From NCBI GenBank assembly GCA_964618455.1, contig CAZUAQ010000035.1, forward strand, positions 1-63,627: a stretch of 63,627 nt of DNA. The letters run 5' to 3'. Of the stretch, positions 1 through 8,256 are shown in pieces (positions within the stretch are counted from its first letter, which is position 1; each line of letters opens with the position of its first letter). A model generated the notes under the pieces. The model worked only from the letters and a program-made list of their open reading frames with translations. It was not told the origin of the DNA and did no database searches. Source of the DNA: CAZUAQ01 sp964618455 (GTDB lineage: Bacteria; Planctomycetota; Phycisphaerae; UBA1845; PWPN01). The translations under genes and the position numbers were made by a program.

Positions 1-423
1 CATGATCCTCTTGCTGCTTCGAAAGGTTTTCTACAGAGCTCTCCCGACCCCTTTTCTGGACCAAATGGTGAGACCGCTGAAATAGTGTTCAAACAGGTGC
101 GCACGACGCCTAGAACCGTGTACAATTTTGAGGTATCAGGTGCGCATAACTACTTTATAGGAGGAGACACTTGGGGACATGGCGTCTTGGTGCACAATAC
201 CTGCAGCGCAGGTCAAGTTAATATGATGATAAGGAGAGGGCAGGCGCCCAGTTCTATGACACGTGCAGATACAGCGAGAATCCCGCATGAATTAGATCAC
301 ATTCATTTTACTGATGGTAGCGCCCTAAATGTAGACGGTACCTGGAAACATGGCGCAAAGGCGTTGACGAAGAAAGAAAAAGAGTTTATACAAATGATTG
401 AGTGGGTGCTTCCAAATGAGTGA
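1..423 (+). CDS. C-terminus of a polymorphic toxin: HINT self-cleaving module plus short toxin domain (5' end outside window)
   Basis: The reading frame is open from base 1, so this is the 3' end of a longer gene; the GTG at 85 is only an internal codon. The segment TVYNFEVSGAHNYFIGG followed by VLVHN is the classic C-terminal end of a HINT/intein-type autoprotease, where cleavage after the Asn of V-H-N frees the following domain. About 72 residues remain after that Asn. They contain PHELDHIHF and ALNVDGTWKHG, rich in His and Asp, which I take as the toxin domain; motifs of this kind occur at the C-termini of RHS and related toxins, but I cannot assign a numbered toxin family or an activity. 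The next gene, 37 bp downstream, is a probable immunity gene. The stretch is visibly more A/T-rich than the rest of the window. Confidence 0.85.
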   Translation, partial: HDPLAASKGFLQSSPDPFSGPNGETAEIVFKQVRTTPRTVYNFEVSGAHNYFIGGDTWGHGVLVHNTCSAGQVNMMIRRGQAPSSMTRADTARIPHELDHIHFTDGSALNVDGTWKHGAKALTKKEKEFIQMIEWVLPNE

Positions 424-460
424 GTGGATGCTTCCCATGACGTTTGGCTGAGGCAGAACC

Positions 461-958
461 ATGCGCTTTTTCACAACAGAGTGGCACAGAGGGACGTTGA
501 ATGATACAGAGAATAAGATGGCAGTAAAAGCATATCGACGTCATCTGCATGAAATTGAACCACTCTTGCCGCAGGACTTAGCCCGTTTTGCTCAAGAGAT
601 CTCATTACATGATGGCCGGTTTCTAGAGGTCATCCTTGCGAGACGATCCTCGCGACTAGATATTAAGTTGCGTTGCGGAGATTTGCAGATTGGGTATTTC
701 AATATTATTCTTCGGTATCAAGGTTTGATCTACACATCACAGGAAGTGAAACGTTTAGAACTTATTGTACGCAACGAAGATACCGAAATCTTGTCTGACG
801 AGATAGATGTCTGTCCTGGTTCTGTTTTCAGGCACAGTCTATTCTGTTATCCCGAGCATGAGATAGCTCTTCACTTCTCCGAGTTTACATACGATGTTCG
901 CACCTTAGTGGAACGTGATAGATCTAATATAAAGGGACGCTTTCGCGTCATCGATTAA
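461..958 (+). CDS. Probable immunity protein (DUF4085-like)
   Basis: A 165-residue soluble protein without signal peptide or membrane segment, directly downstream of the toxin C-terminus, where the cognate immunity gene normally lies. It opens with MRFFTTEWHRG and has a middle segment around LHDGRFLEVIL, then a beta-rich C-terminal half (residues 65-150) ending in an E-I-A-L-H-F-S-E-F strand. This layout resembles DUF4085 proteins, often found beside RHS and WapA toxins, but the match is weak. Codon use is A/T-richer than in the core genes, like the toxin. The ATG is the first in the frame; no strong Shine-Dalgarno is visible, which fits coupling to the toxin gene. Confidence 0.65.
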   Translation: MRFFTTEWHRGTLNDTENKMAVKAYRRHLHEIEPLLPQDLARFAQEISLHDGRFLEVILARRSSRLDIKLRCGDLQIGYFNIILRYQGLIYTSQEVKRLELIVRNEDTEILSDEIDVCPGSVFRHSLFCYPEHEIALHFSEFTYDVRTLVERDRSNIKGRFRVID

Positions 959-1046
959 GGGGGATTGAAACGGGGATCGGCGGGTGGATTAGGCGGATGT
1001 GGGGTTGATTCGGTCGCGCGTGGGGGAGTATCTGGGGAGGTGGGCG

Positions 1047-1862
1047 ATGAGACCCGCAATCGCACGTCCGGATTCGCCACTAACGGCGGAGATGCTGGCG
1101 CGGGCGGAAGAGCGCCTGGGCTTCAGGCTGCCAGATAATTACGTTGCATTTCTGCGGCAGAATAATGGAGGACGGCCGACTCCTGATATTGTACCGACGC
1201 CTTCGTTTCCAGGCAGTGCGGCTACGGACCTCCAACGTTTTTATAGCATCGAGGCATCGATGGATTGCTACGATCTGGTGTCGAGCTACGAGACGTGGAT
1301 TAACGACTCTCCGGTTAATCTGCTGCCAATTGCCTGTGACAGCGGCGGGAGTGAGTTCTGCCTGTCTATCTACGGCGACGACGCCGGCAAGGTATACTAC
1401 TGGGACTGGTATCGCGAACCGCATCCCGTGCAGACGCATTATCCGTGGATCTATCTGGTGGCCGATTCGCTTGAGCAATTCCTTGATGGATTTCGGGAAC
1501 TCACGGCGGAGGAACGTGGCCCGGTCGACGAAAACGAGTTCGTGTGGCGGACTGATTGGATGACGGCGGAGATTCGTCGGGACGACGAGTTCCTGGACAT
1601 CGGTCAGTACCTCCATCTCATGCAGCATCTGCCTCCTGGGGAAACTGGTTGGACTGGAAAGAAGCTCAATATACCAGAGTCATGGTCAGTGCGAAGCGTG
1701 GAGGTCGCCGACGGCAGCGTCACGATCAGGACCGCGGACGGCCGGTTTTTTCGCTTGACGCGAGACAACGTAGGCGAACTGGGCGCGTCCCTCCTGAATG
1801 CCCAGGAGGACGAGGAGTTAGAACGTTTGTGGAGCAAGCATGCTCCGGGTGATTTGAAGTGA
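1047..1862 (+). CDS. SMI1/KNR4 superfamily protein, probable immunity protein
   Basis: A 271-residue cytoplasmic protein. Residues 10-35 (TAEMLARAEERLGFRLPDNY then FLRQNNGG) are the diagnostic opening of the SMI1/KNR4 (SUKH) fold. The fold continues through the N-L-L-P-I-A and K-V-Y-Y-W-D-W segments to a helix ending near residue 150. SUKH proteins are common immunity proteins of contact-dependent and secreted toxins, and this one sits in the same toxin patch. About 110 further residues after the SUKH core are unassigned. I chose the ATG at 1047 because GGAGG lies six bases upstream; an in-frame GTG at 999 would add 16 residues but has no such site. Confidence 0.8.
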   Translation: MRPAIARPDSPLTAEMLARAEERLGFRLPDNYVAFLRQNNGGRPTPDIVPTPSFPGSAATDLQRFYSIEASMDCYDLVSSYETWINDSPVNLLPIACDSGGSEFCLSIYGDDAGKVYYWDWYREPHPVQTHYPWIYLVADSLEQFLDGFRELTAEERGPVDENEFVWRTDWMTAEIRRDDEFLDIGQYLHLMQHLPPGETGWTGKKLNIPESWSVRSVEVADGSVTIRTADGRFFRLTRDNVGELGASLLNAQEDEELERLWSKHAPGDLK

Positions 1863-1948
1863 GGTGGCCGCGTCTGGCAGTGCTCCTACGGCCTACACAG
1901 GCGACCGGACGGCATCGGTCGGTAATGGAGTCGGGAGTCTTTTCAGCC

Positions 1949-2365
1949 TCAATCTCTTTCGGAACTGGACCCCACAGGCGGCAGGGTCTCGATGTTTTCA
2001 TTTGACCGAAGATCCGCCCGAAGATACGTCTTCCGCGTGGCCTTGTCGTAGGCGATGACGAATCGATCAGGTCCGGGCTTCTCTGATGTCTTAAGGAAAT
2101 CGTACAACTGGCAGTCGTGGATGGTGAGCGTCTCCTCGACATAGTGTCTCCGCCAGAAGGTCATCAAGTCATAGTCTGGGGGATAGGGGCTCAACTCCGA
2201 GCCAGATTCCCGCAGGACTTTCTGGGCATGATTATGGGCTTTAACGTATCGCAGCTTGTCGTTATTGTTCGGGTCGCTTCCATGAAGATAGGCAAGAAAA
2301 GTGCAGCCTGGGGTGAGCATGCCAAGCACAACAAGTGCACCCACAAATGTAATGTAATGCCTCAC
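1949..2365 (-). CDS. Small putative lipoprotein
   Basis: A 138-residue protein starting at a GTG that is preceded by GGAGGAGGT at good spacing. The N-terminus is a hydrophobic helix followed by the lipobox L-T-P-G-C, so it should be exported and lipid-anchored at Cys21. The mature part is charged and shows no family motif I recognise. It contains PPDYDLMTFW and a predicted beta strand FVIAYD. It faces the SMI1/KNR4 gene tail to tail and could be part of the accessory patch or an isolated gene. No function is proposed. Confidence 0.65.
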   Translation of the reverse strand: MRHYITFVGALVVLGMLTPGCTFLAYLHGSDPNNNDKLRYVKAHNHAQKVLRESGSELSPYPPDYDLMTFWRRHYVEETLTIHDCQLYDFLKTSEKPGPDRFVIAYDKATRKTYLRADLRSNENIETLPPVGSSSERD

Positions 2366-2473
2366 CGGCGCACCTCCTCCGCAAGTAAGTCGTAACAGAA
2401 CGTTGACCGCCCGCGAAACAAGCCTTCCGTCATTGAAGAACCGATCGCAGCGAACATCGACAGTCTACGCTGG

Positions 2474-5400
2474 TCACGGTGCAGTCACCCTGCACGCGTT
2501 GTTGTGCGGATTGCGATCGTAGACGTCGCCCTCGTACTTGATCGTGACCTTCAGATCCTTTTCCGACGCGATCGCTTTCAGGTCGATCTCGACCGTGGCG
2601 GTGGATGCCACCAGGTCCTTCGGATGGGCCAACCCGGCCAGGGTCGCGCTTCCCAGCGTGCGGCCGCTGTCGACGGCGGTAACCGCCACGCTGAATTCCC
2701 CCGCGTCGCCGTTGCCGATGTTGTGCACGGTCACGTGGGCGGTGCCGCCGTCGATCGCGACGTCCCTTGGCATCACCGCCAGGTCCGGCGCCTGATCGGG
2801 GATGTCGATCTCCGACTTCAACCTCAGATCCACGGCGTACACCTTGCTCGGCGGCACCTCGATGGTCGGCCCGAATCCGGGATGGATCACTTCGACGACC
2901 TCGGGCTGCTTCCAGCCGTAGCGCAGCAGCGTCCGGTTCTTTCCGACGAGCCGCTCGCCCTGTTCGAGGATGTACTCCCCGGGTGTCAGCCGCCACAGCT
3001 TCAAGCCGATCGGCATGGGCTCATCGTCGAAGTTGTACAGCCAGAGGCGCAGCCGCTTCTCCGAGGCATGCTGCACCAACGCGGCGAAGTCGGTGGTCGG
3101 CGTGTCGTAAGTCACCGCGAAGGTCGGTGTGGCCAGGTCGCGCATGCCGCTGATCGCCCCGGTGTACGCGCCGAAGATCGCCAGCGCCGCCGGCACGCCG
3201 GCACGATCCATGGCCATCACTTCGGTGGTCATCATGTCGAGGTTGTAGCGCGAGGACGCGGCGGCGCCCTGAAAGGATCGGGCATAGCCGTCCAGATCGG
3301 AGTTCATGTGGAACCGCAGCGTCGTCGGTGCGGAGTGCCACGTGTACTCGTCGTAAGCCGTGTCGCCGGTCAGCCAGCGGTAGAGGCCGACCTTGGTCTG
3401 CTCGGTTCCGGGGTTGTTGGGAATGTGGGACATCTTGTCGAGTTGCCATTCCCGGCTGCCCTCCTCGAAACTCCCGCGAAGGTACGGCCCCTGCGACGCG
3501 AGCTGCATCGCCAGGTGGAACGGCTCGAGAAACTTGTCGTCGCGCGTCAGCCAGTACGCCGCCAGGAAGAGATCCTGCGTCATGTCGATCCGCGCCCAGG
3601 GGTTCCGGCGTTTCTCGTACCAGGTGGCCCCTTCGTACGGCGCCGTGATGCTGCTGGTCGGATACCACAGCGACAGCGGCGGAAAGCCTGCGATCTTGCC
3701 GTCGATTTCCCGCATGGTCATCTCCCGCCAGCCGTCCGCCCAGCCGACCAGCCAGTCCTTCGCGTGGTCGTTGCCCTGCCACGCCGCCCAGAGGAAGTGC
3801 TTCATCGGGCGCCCGTGATAACCGCTGTCGGCGCCGGCCCGTTCCGGATCCGCATACTTCAACGCTCCGATCGACGACGACTTGAACCGGGGATAGCCGT
3901 GATCGTCGATCCCCATGAAGTAGTTCTTGATCGTATGGCAGCTCTCCATGTTGCGCTCGACCCACAACGGGTCACCGTGACGCAGGAGCAGCATGCCGGG
4001 AAGCGCATCGGCGGAGGGCTCGGATGAGTGTTCCACGTCGTGCAGCGTTTTGTCGTACCCCTTGAGCAGAACGTTGTCCCACACGCCTTCGGCGAGTTTC
4101 TCGATCCCCGCCCGCGCGCCTTCCGCCGCCGTCGAAATCGCGGCGACCTGGTGCCAGGTGCGCATCATCTCCACGTCGTCCCCGTAACCGCCGCCGAGTT
4201 GGCCGTCCTCACGCTGTCGCGTCTCGATCAAACGTTCCATGACCGCGATGGCCCGGGCATACGCCTCGCGAAGATACGCCGCCCATTCCGGGTGATTCTC
4301 CGTGTCGGCGGTATAGCGCTCTCCCCAGGGCACGCGCTCGCCCGCCTGCTGTAAGACGCGCGTGTTGTCCGGCCAGAGTTCGAGCAGGGTACGCACCTCC
4401 TCTTGCGCTTCACGCACCCATTGCGGGAGCCCCCCTTCCTGGCCATGGCCGCGCTTGTAACGTGCCGCGTACAGCTTGGCCTTGTAATAGAAAGGGTTGT
4501 TCTCGGTCCCGAGCGACTGGAGTTGCCTGACGGCGACACCGCCGGCCCGCGATCGGCCCATGTACAGTTTGGAGAACCAGAGCGATGCCAGTGCATAATC
4601 CTGCAGCACCGGGTTGCCCGGGTTCGCTTTCGCCGCGGCGTCGAAGTCCTCGGCCAGCTCGATGAACAAATCGTGGTACACCGGCTCGATGAAGTCCAGA
4701 TCGCCGAGAACGTAAGCCCGGCCGACCAGACCCGCCAGGGTCGACCCTTCCTGCGCGAAGAGTTCGAGCGCCTTCTTCATCCTGCCCTCATTGAATGCGG
4801 TAACGCCCTTCCGGATTATCGGTGACACCTCTTCGCGCAGCTTCAGCTTTCGCCCGTCGCGATACATCACCGTTTCGGGCATCGCACTCAGTGTTCGGGG
4901 CGTGTCCGGGTGCGGCGTCTTACGCTCGTAGACTTTGACGTTGTCCACGAACATCCCGGTCCAGGTGAGCAGGCCGGCCTGGTCAAAATCAGGACCGCCC
5001 ACGGGAAACTCCACCGTCTGGTCGATGATCGTCGTGCCGTTGACGGTATAGGTGATGCGCTTGCCTTCTTTCTGGGCGACGAGGTGGTAGTGCTTGCCCG
5101 CTTCGATGAGCATTGGCGGATCTTCATCCGCCCAACCTACGCCGGGGCCGACCAGATGGTTGGCGCGGTTCCCGCGAGCCCCGAAACCCAGCAAATAGCC
5201 CAGCGGCACGCCTTCACCGATCGCGAGCGTCACCGACATGTCGCACGGGGGAATGCCGGGGAGGGACTGCGCCTCATATTCCAGCCGGATGTCCTGCTTG
5301 AAGGGACGCTTGATGACCGCCTGCAGCACGCCTTCCATGCGAAGCCGGCCATCGACGATCCTCGCCCGTTTGTCCCTCTGCCAATCCTGACCGATCCGCC

Positions 5401-5533
5401 ACGCGTCGCCGACTTCCTCGCGTTCGAAGTCGTCTTCCCAGACGAGCACCCAATCCGAGTCCGCCCCAGGGGCCTTGCCGACAAAAATGCTCAGAATTCC
5501 GACCAGGCTCACAGCGAGATAATAGCGATTCAA
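2474..5533 (-). CDS. Large secreted protein: concanavalin-like domain, helical (alpha/alpha-toroid-like) middle, CARDB-like C-terminus
   Basis: A 1019-residue exported protein. A signal peptide spans residues 1-23 (cleavage after APGA). Residues 28-205 look like a LamG/concanavalin-type beta-sandwich similar to DUF1080 (W.DDF, GRLRMEG, TYTVNGT, VDNVKVYE). The middle 230-850 is mostly helical with many Trp residues and a TPR-like start (FNEGRMKKALELF), compatible with a polysaccharide-active alpha/alpha toroid, although no catalytic site was recognised. The final 100 residues (DQAPDLAVMPRDVAIDGG ... VHNIGNGDAGEF) match a CARDB-type adhesion module. The start codon is TTG, supported by GGAAGGAG seven bases upstream. 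It probably acts outside the cytoplasmic membrane; substrate unknown. Confidence 0.8.
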   Translation of the reverse strand: MNRYYLAVSLVGILSIFVGKAPGADSDWVLVWEDDFEREEVGDAWRIGQDWQRDKRARIVDGRLRMEGVLQAVIKRPFKQDIRLEYEAQSLPGIPPCDMSVTLAIGEGVPLGYLLGFGARGNRANHLVGPGVGWADEDPPMLIEAGKHYHLVAQKEGKRITYTVNGTTIIDQTVEFPVGGPDFDQAGLLTWTGMFVDNVKVYERKTPHPDTPRTLSAMPETVMYRDGRKLKLREEVSPIIRKGVTAFNEGRMKKALELFAQEGSTLAGLVGRAYVLGDLDFIEPVYHDLFIELAEDFDAAAKANPGNPVLQDYALASLWFSKLYMGRSRAGGVAVRQLQSLGTENNPFYYKAKLYAARYKRGHGQEGGLPQWVREAQEEVRTLLELWPDNTRVLQQAGERVPWGERYTADTENHPEWAAYLREAYARAIAVMERLIETRQREDGQLGGGYGDDVEMMRTWHQVAAISTAAEGARAGIEKLAEGVWDNVLLKGYDKTLHDVEHSSEPSADALPGMLLLRHGDPLWVERNMESCHTIKNYFMGIDDHGYPRFKSSSIGALKYADPERAGADSGYHGRPMKHFLWAAWQGNDHAKDWLVGWADGWREMTMREIDGKIAGFPPLSLWYPTSSITAPYEGATWYEKRRNPWARIDMTQDLFLAAYWLTRDDKFLEPFHLAMQLASQGPYLRGSFEEGSREWQLDKMSHIPNNPGTEQTKVGLYRWLTGDTAYDEYTWHSAPTTLRFHMNSDLDGYARSFQGAAASSRYNLDMMTTEVMAMDRAGVPAALAIFGAYTGAISGMRDLATPTFAVTYDTPTTDFAALVQHASEKRLRLWLYNFDDEPMPIGLKLWRLTPGEYILEQGERLVGKNRTLLRYGWKQPEVVEVIHPGFGPTIEVPPSKVYAVDLRLKSEIDIPDQAPDLAVMPRDVAIDGGTAHVTVHNIGNGDAGEFSVAVTAVDSGRTLGSATLAGLAHPKDLVASTATVEIDLKAIASEKDLKVTIKYEGDVYDRNPHNNACRVTAP

Positions 5534-6054
5534 GGGACAACTCCTTCCAATCGATCTTGCGGCTCATGTGTCAGCGGTTATACCAGGATGAATCATCGTG
5601 GCAGGTTGTCAGCCGCTTGTAAAGACTCCCCGGAATCCTGCTGAACTGAATACGAAGATGAGACGAGAATGTATCTCCAGGATCCAGGCGCAAGCCATCG
5701 CATGGGGGACATACAGCGATGTCCGGGGAAGACATCTGCCTCCACCCGGGGATGGAATCACGCAGTTTTCGCCATGGCTTGCCGCCATCGCTTCCGGATG
5801 ATCGGCGCGTGTGAGGCTGACTCTTCGATGTCAACCGCCGCGAGTCGTTGGACCATCTACGTCAATCCATCCGACCTCCTTCCCTATCCTCGCTGAGGTG
5901 CGATCGGCATTCGAAAATAACTCTCAATACATATTGATTCATAGACAAAATCTATTCTTTACCCAACGGCATTCTAACCGTCAGCGCATGAGGGGTAGCC
6001 TAAGAATAAATGCGTTGCGAGTATTCGAGAACACATGCGAGTGAGGAGAATCCA
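5534..6054. other. Intergenic region between divergent genes
   Basis: About 520 bases between the TTG start of the large secreted protein and the kinase-like gene at 6055. Short open frames on both strands have no family features or ribosome-binding sites. The part from 5915 to 5965 is markedly A/T-rich and is the likely promoter area for the gene at 6055, but I could not place a convincing -35/-10 pair. GAGGAGA at 6043-6049 is the Shine-Dalgarno of that gene. Confidence 0.5.
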
Positions 6055-6990
6055 ATGCCTACCGACTTGTCCGTGGATTCCGGCGACCGCTTGATCCGTG
6101 TCCGCGATCGCGGGGGCGTGGACATGCCCTTCTCGAAGGGGCTGATGGCGACAAGCATTCTGGCCACCGGCCTGGAAACCGGGCAGGCCCATGCGGTGGC
6201 GGCGGACATCGAGCAGGAACTGCGAGGGCGCGGGCTTCGCGAGATTGAGGCGGATGAACTGGCTCAGTTCGCTGCGGACACGCTTCATCGCAGTGCCGGT
6301 CGCGAGATGGCCGACCGGTACGTGGCGTGGCGACAGGCCAAGCGGGTCGGCCGCCCGCTGGTGATCTGTCTGGGCGGCGCGCCGGGCGTGGGCAAGTCCA
6401 CCATCGCGACGCGCCTGGCGTTGCGGCTGGGCATCAGCCGGGTGGTCCCTTCCGACGCCATCCGCGAGGTGCTGCGTACCGTGGTGCCCGACACCGTTCT
6501 GCCCGAGTTGCACCTGTCCACGTACGAGACCTTCGGCAGCGAGGAAGAACAAGACACGTCATCGCCGACGGTGTATCTGCGGCAGTCCCGCGCCGTGGTC
6601 GCCGCATGCACGGCCGTGGCGAACCGTCTGACCACGGAACGGCGCAGCGTGATCCTCGAGGGTGTCCACCTGCTGCCCGGTGAGATCCGTCGTCGATTGC
6701 GCGAGAAGAACTCCGACGCCGTCGTGGTCGAGTTGTTGCTCACGGTCACCGGCGAATACGCCCACCGCGAGCAGCTCAGCCATCGCCTGCATCGTGAACC
6801 CGGCCGTGATGGGCATCGACATCTTCAGCACCTTCCGGTCATTCGGCGGTTGCAGGAAGAGTTGCGACGGCTGGCCCGAGCGGCCGGCGTGCCGGAGCAC
6901 GATACCGCCCACCCGGAAGATCTCACGCAGCGCATCGTGGACCAGGTCGTGGTGGAGACGAAAGATCTTGCTACGGCGGGTGTCTCATGA
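6055..6990 (+). CDS. 2-phosphoglycerate kinase-like protein with N-terminal ATP-cone
   Basis: A 311-residue cytoplasmic protein. Residues 12-95 (IRVRDRGG, PFSKGLMATSILATGL) form an ATP-cone nucleotide-binding domain. Residues 103-116 (VICLGGAPGVGKST) are a P-loop, followed by a P-loop-kinase core and the helix HLQHLPVIRRLQEELRRLA near residue 265. ATP-cone plus P-loop kinase is the architecture of archaeal 2-phosphoglycerate kinase, which makes 2,3-bisphosphoglycerate; bacterial homologues are mostly uncharacterised, so substrate is inference. The ATG at 6055 follows GAGGAGA. Upstream in-frame codons would add 15 residues without homology. It stands alone on the plus strand, facing the minus-strand genes at 7055-8116. 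Confidence 0.75.
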   Translation: MPTDLSVDSGDRLIRVRDRGGVDMPFSKGLMATSILATGLETGQAHAVAADIEQELRGRGLREIEADELAQFAADTLHRSAGREMADRYVAWRQAKRVGRPLVICLGGAPGVGKSTIATRLALRLGISRVVPSDAIREVLRTVVPDTVLPELHLSTYETFGSEEEQDTSSPTVYLRQSRAVVAACTAVANRLTTERRSVILEGVHLLPGEIRRRLREKNSDAVVVELLLTVTGEYAHREQLSHRLHREPGRDGHRHLQHLPVIRRLQEELRRLARAAGVPEHDTAHPEDLTQRIVDQVVVETKDLATAGVS

Positions 6991-7054
6991 AAGCGGGTCG
7001 ATTGAGAAGGATGGCCAATGCGCTTGAGTTGATTAGTGAGACTGTCAGGTGCGC

Positions 7055-7324
7055 TCAGGAAGCGGCGTAATGCAGCAACAGTAACGCTGCGCCTACGGCA
7101 TACATGCCCACGACGATCGTCAGCCAGTTCACCAGAACGACTTTCGGGAGGTGGCTCAGCGATTCAATCTTGGTCGCCTTGTACACCACGCTGACCGCCA
7201 GGCACAGCGGCAGCAGCAGGAACATCTGCTGCAACCGGCTGAGCGTCATCGGGTGGACGAACAACGTCGCCGGCATCAGCATCCACTCCGTCAACAGCGG
7301 TACAGTCATGAGCAACACGACCAT
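7055..7324 (-). CDS. Small membrane protein, coupled to the preceding gene
   Basis: An 89-residue protein with three likely membrane helices (residues 1-22, 33-49 and 62-87) and short loops. Its ATG at 7324 shares one base with the TGA stop of the upstream gene (TGATG), which indicates translational coupling. An alternative frame start further upstream would run through the neighbouring gene and is rejected. No conserved domain recognised; the two proteins probably form a small membrane complex. Confidence 0.7.
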   Translation of the reverse strand: MVVLLMTVPLLTEWMLMPATLFVHPMTLSRLQQMFLLLPLCLAVSVVYKATKIESLSHLPKVVLVNWLTIVVGMYAVGAALLLLHYAAS

Positions 7325-7782
7325 CAGGCCTTCCCTCCGGCGGCGCGGGGTTGCGCCGGACTCTGTGTCCCCGCGGCCGAGCGCTCCGCCCGGCCGAGAA
7401 CGTCGAAGAAGACCAGGATGTTCAGCATCCCGCTGATGGCGGTGTACACGATGGCCACTTCGTCCGCGCGGCCATACGCTCGCAGCACCTGCTCGCTCGT
7501 CTGTTCGTCCAGCATGCCGTCCCAGGCCATGGTCGCCAGGGCATGCCCGCCGGCGCAGATCTGCGCGACGAACCACAACCGGCGCTCGTCGATGTTGATG
7601 GTGTTCTCGACGCCGCCGACCGCTACGCCGATCCAGTAGGTGACGCCGATCACGATCATGAAGATCAGTCCGCGGTTCCGCTCACCGATGAACAGGTGCC
7701 CCGCGCCGGGAAGCAGCCACGTCAACAGCCCCGCCACGCCGAGCCGGATTTCCACGTTGTTCGTCGCTGATGATTTCGCCAT
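7324..7782 (-). CDS. Membrane protein of the DUF6677 type
   Basis: A 152-residue integral membrane protein. The opening LGVAGLLTWLLPGAGHLFIGERNRGLIF is split here as a hydrophobic helix with the G-A-G-H-x-x-x-G-E/D-x-x-x-G pattern seen in small TM2-like and DUF6677 proteins of planctomycetes. Further hydrophobic segments lie at residues 38-55 and 105-130, and a short polar Ala/Pro/Gly tail follows. It is the first gene of a two-gene unit with the 89-residue membrane protein, overlapping by one base. Function unknown. Confidence 0.7.
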   Translation of the reverse strand: MAKSSATNNVEIRLGVAGLLTWLLPGAGHLFIGERNRGLIFMIVIGVTYWIGVAVGGVENTINIDERRLWFVAQICAGGHALATMAWDGMLDEQTSEQVLRAYGRADEVAIVYTAISGMLNILVFFDVLGRAERSAAGTQSPAQPRAAGGKA

Positions 7783-7882
7783 GATGCCCTGCTTGCGGCT
7801 TCGATCCTACCCATCCCGACGACCGAGGCCGTCACCCCTGCGCTGTTCCGATTTTCCAGCCCCTTGCTTCCCTTCCGCGGCG

Positions 7883-8116
7883 TCAACCCGGCATCGCGCA
7901 CGGCCCGTTCGGATCGCCACAGCGCCCGCATCCGCCGGCCATGGGCAGATCCTTCGGCCCGCCCGCCCCGCTCTGGGCGGCGAACACGCTCAGCTTCCGC
8001 CCGACGCTCCGGCTCGAGCACGACGGGCAGACCATGCCCTTCTCGTCCTTCGCCGTCCGGACCAGTTCCTCGAACACATGCTCGCAATCGCCGCAGACAT
8101 ACTCGTAAATCGGCAT
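7883..8116 (-). CDS. FmdB-type zinc-ribbon protein
   Basis: A 77-residue protein beginning MPIYEYVCGDCEHVFE, the hallmark of the FmdB/CxxC-CxxC putative regulatory family. The first knuckle is C8-x2-C11 and the second C30-x2-C33, enough for one zinc. A further CGRCG and a C-terminal GPC follow; the Gly/Cys-rich tail is typical of planctomycete members. I chose the ATG at 8116 because AGGAG lies upstream and the family always starts with this motif; the longer frame is rejected. The exact role of FmdB proteins is unresolved. Confidence 0.85.
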   Translation of the reverse strand: MPIYEYVCGDCEHVFEELVRTAKDEKGMVCPSCSSRSVGRKLSVFAAQSGAGGPKDLPMAGGCGRCGDPNGPCAMPG

Positions 8117-8256
8117 CGGAACTCTCCTGCGTGTCCTGCAAACCACGGATCCACAAGAGTATAGAGACCCCGCCCGCGCGACACAAGAACGCGTCCCGCC
8201 GGCCGGCCTGGAGGGAATATCATCGGTCAAGAAGCTGCCAGATTACCCGAGGACAA

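Noticed and set aside
2504..4027. 507-residue plus-strand frame inside the large secreted gene
   Set aside because: No signal, domain or ribosome site; composition is that of an antisense shadow.
6662..7027. Possible frameshift at the end of the 2-phosphoglycerate kinase-like gene
   Set aside because: The original frame keeps the family helix HLQHLPVIRRLQ to the stop, so no frameshift is needed.
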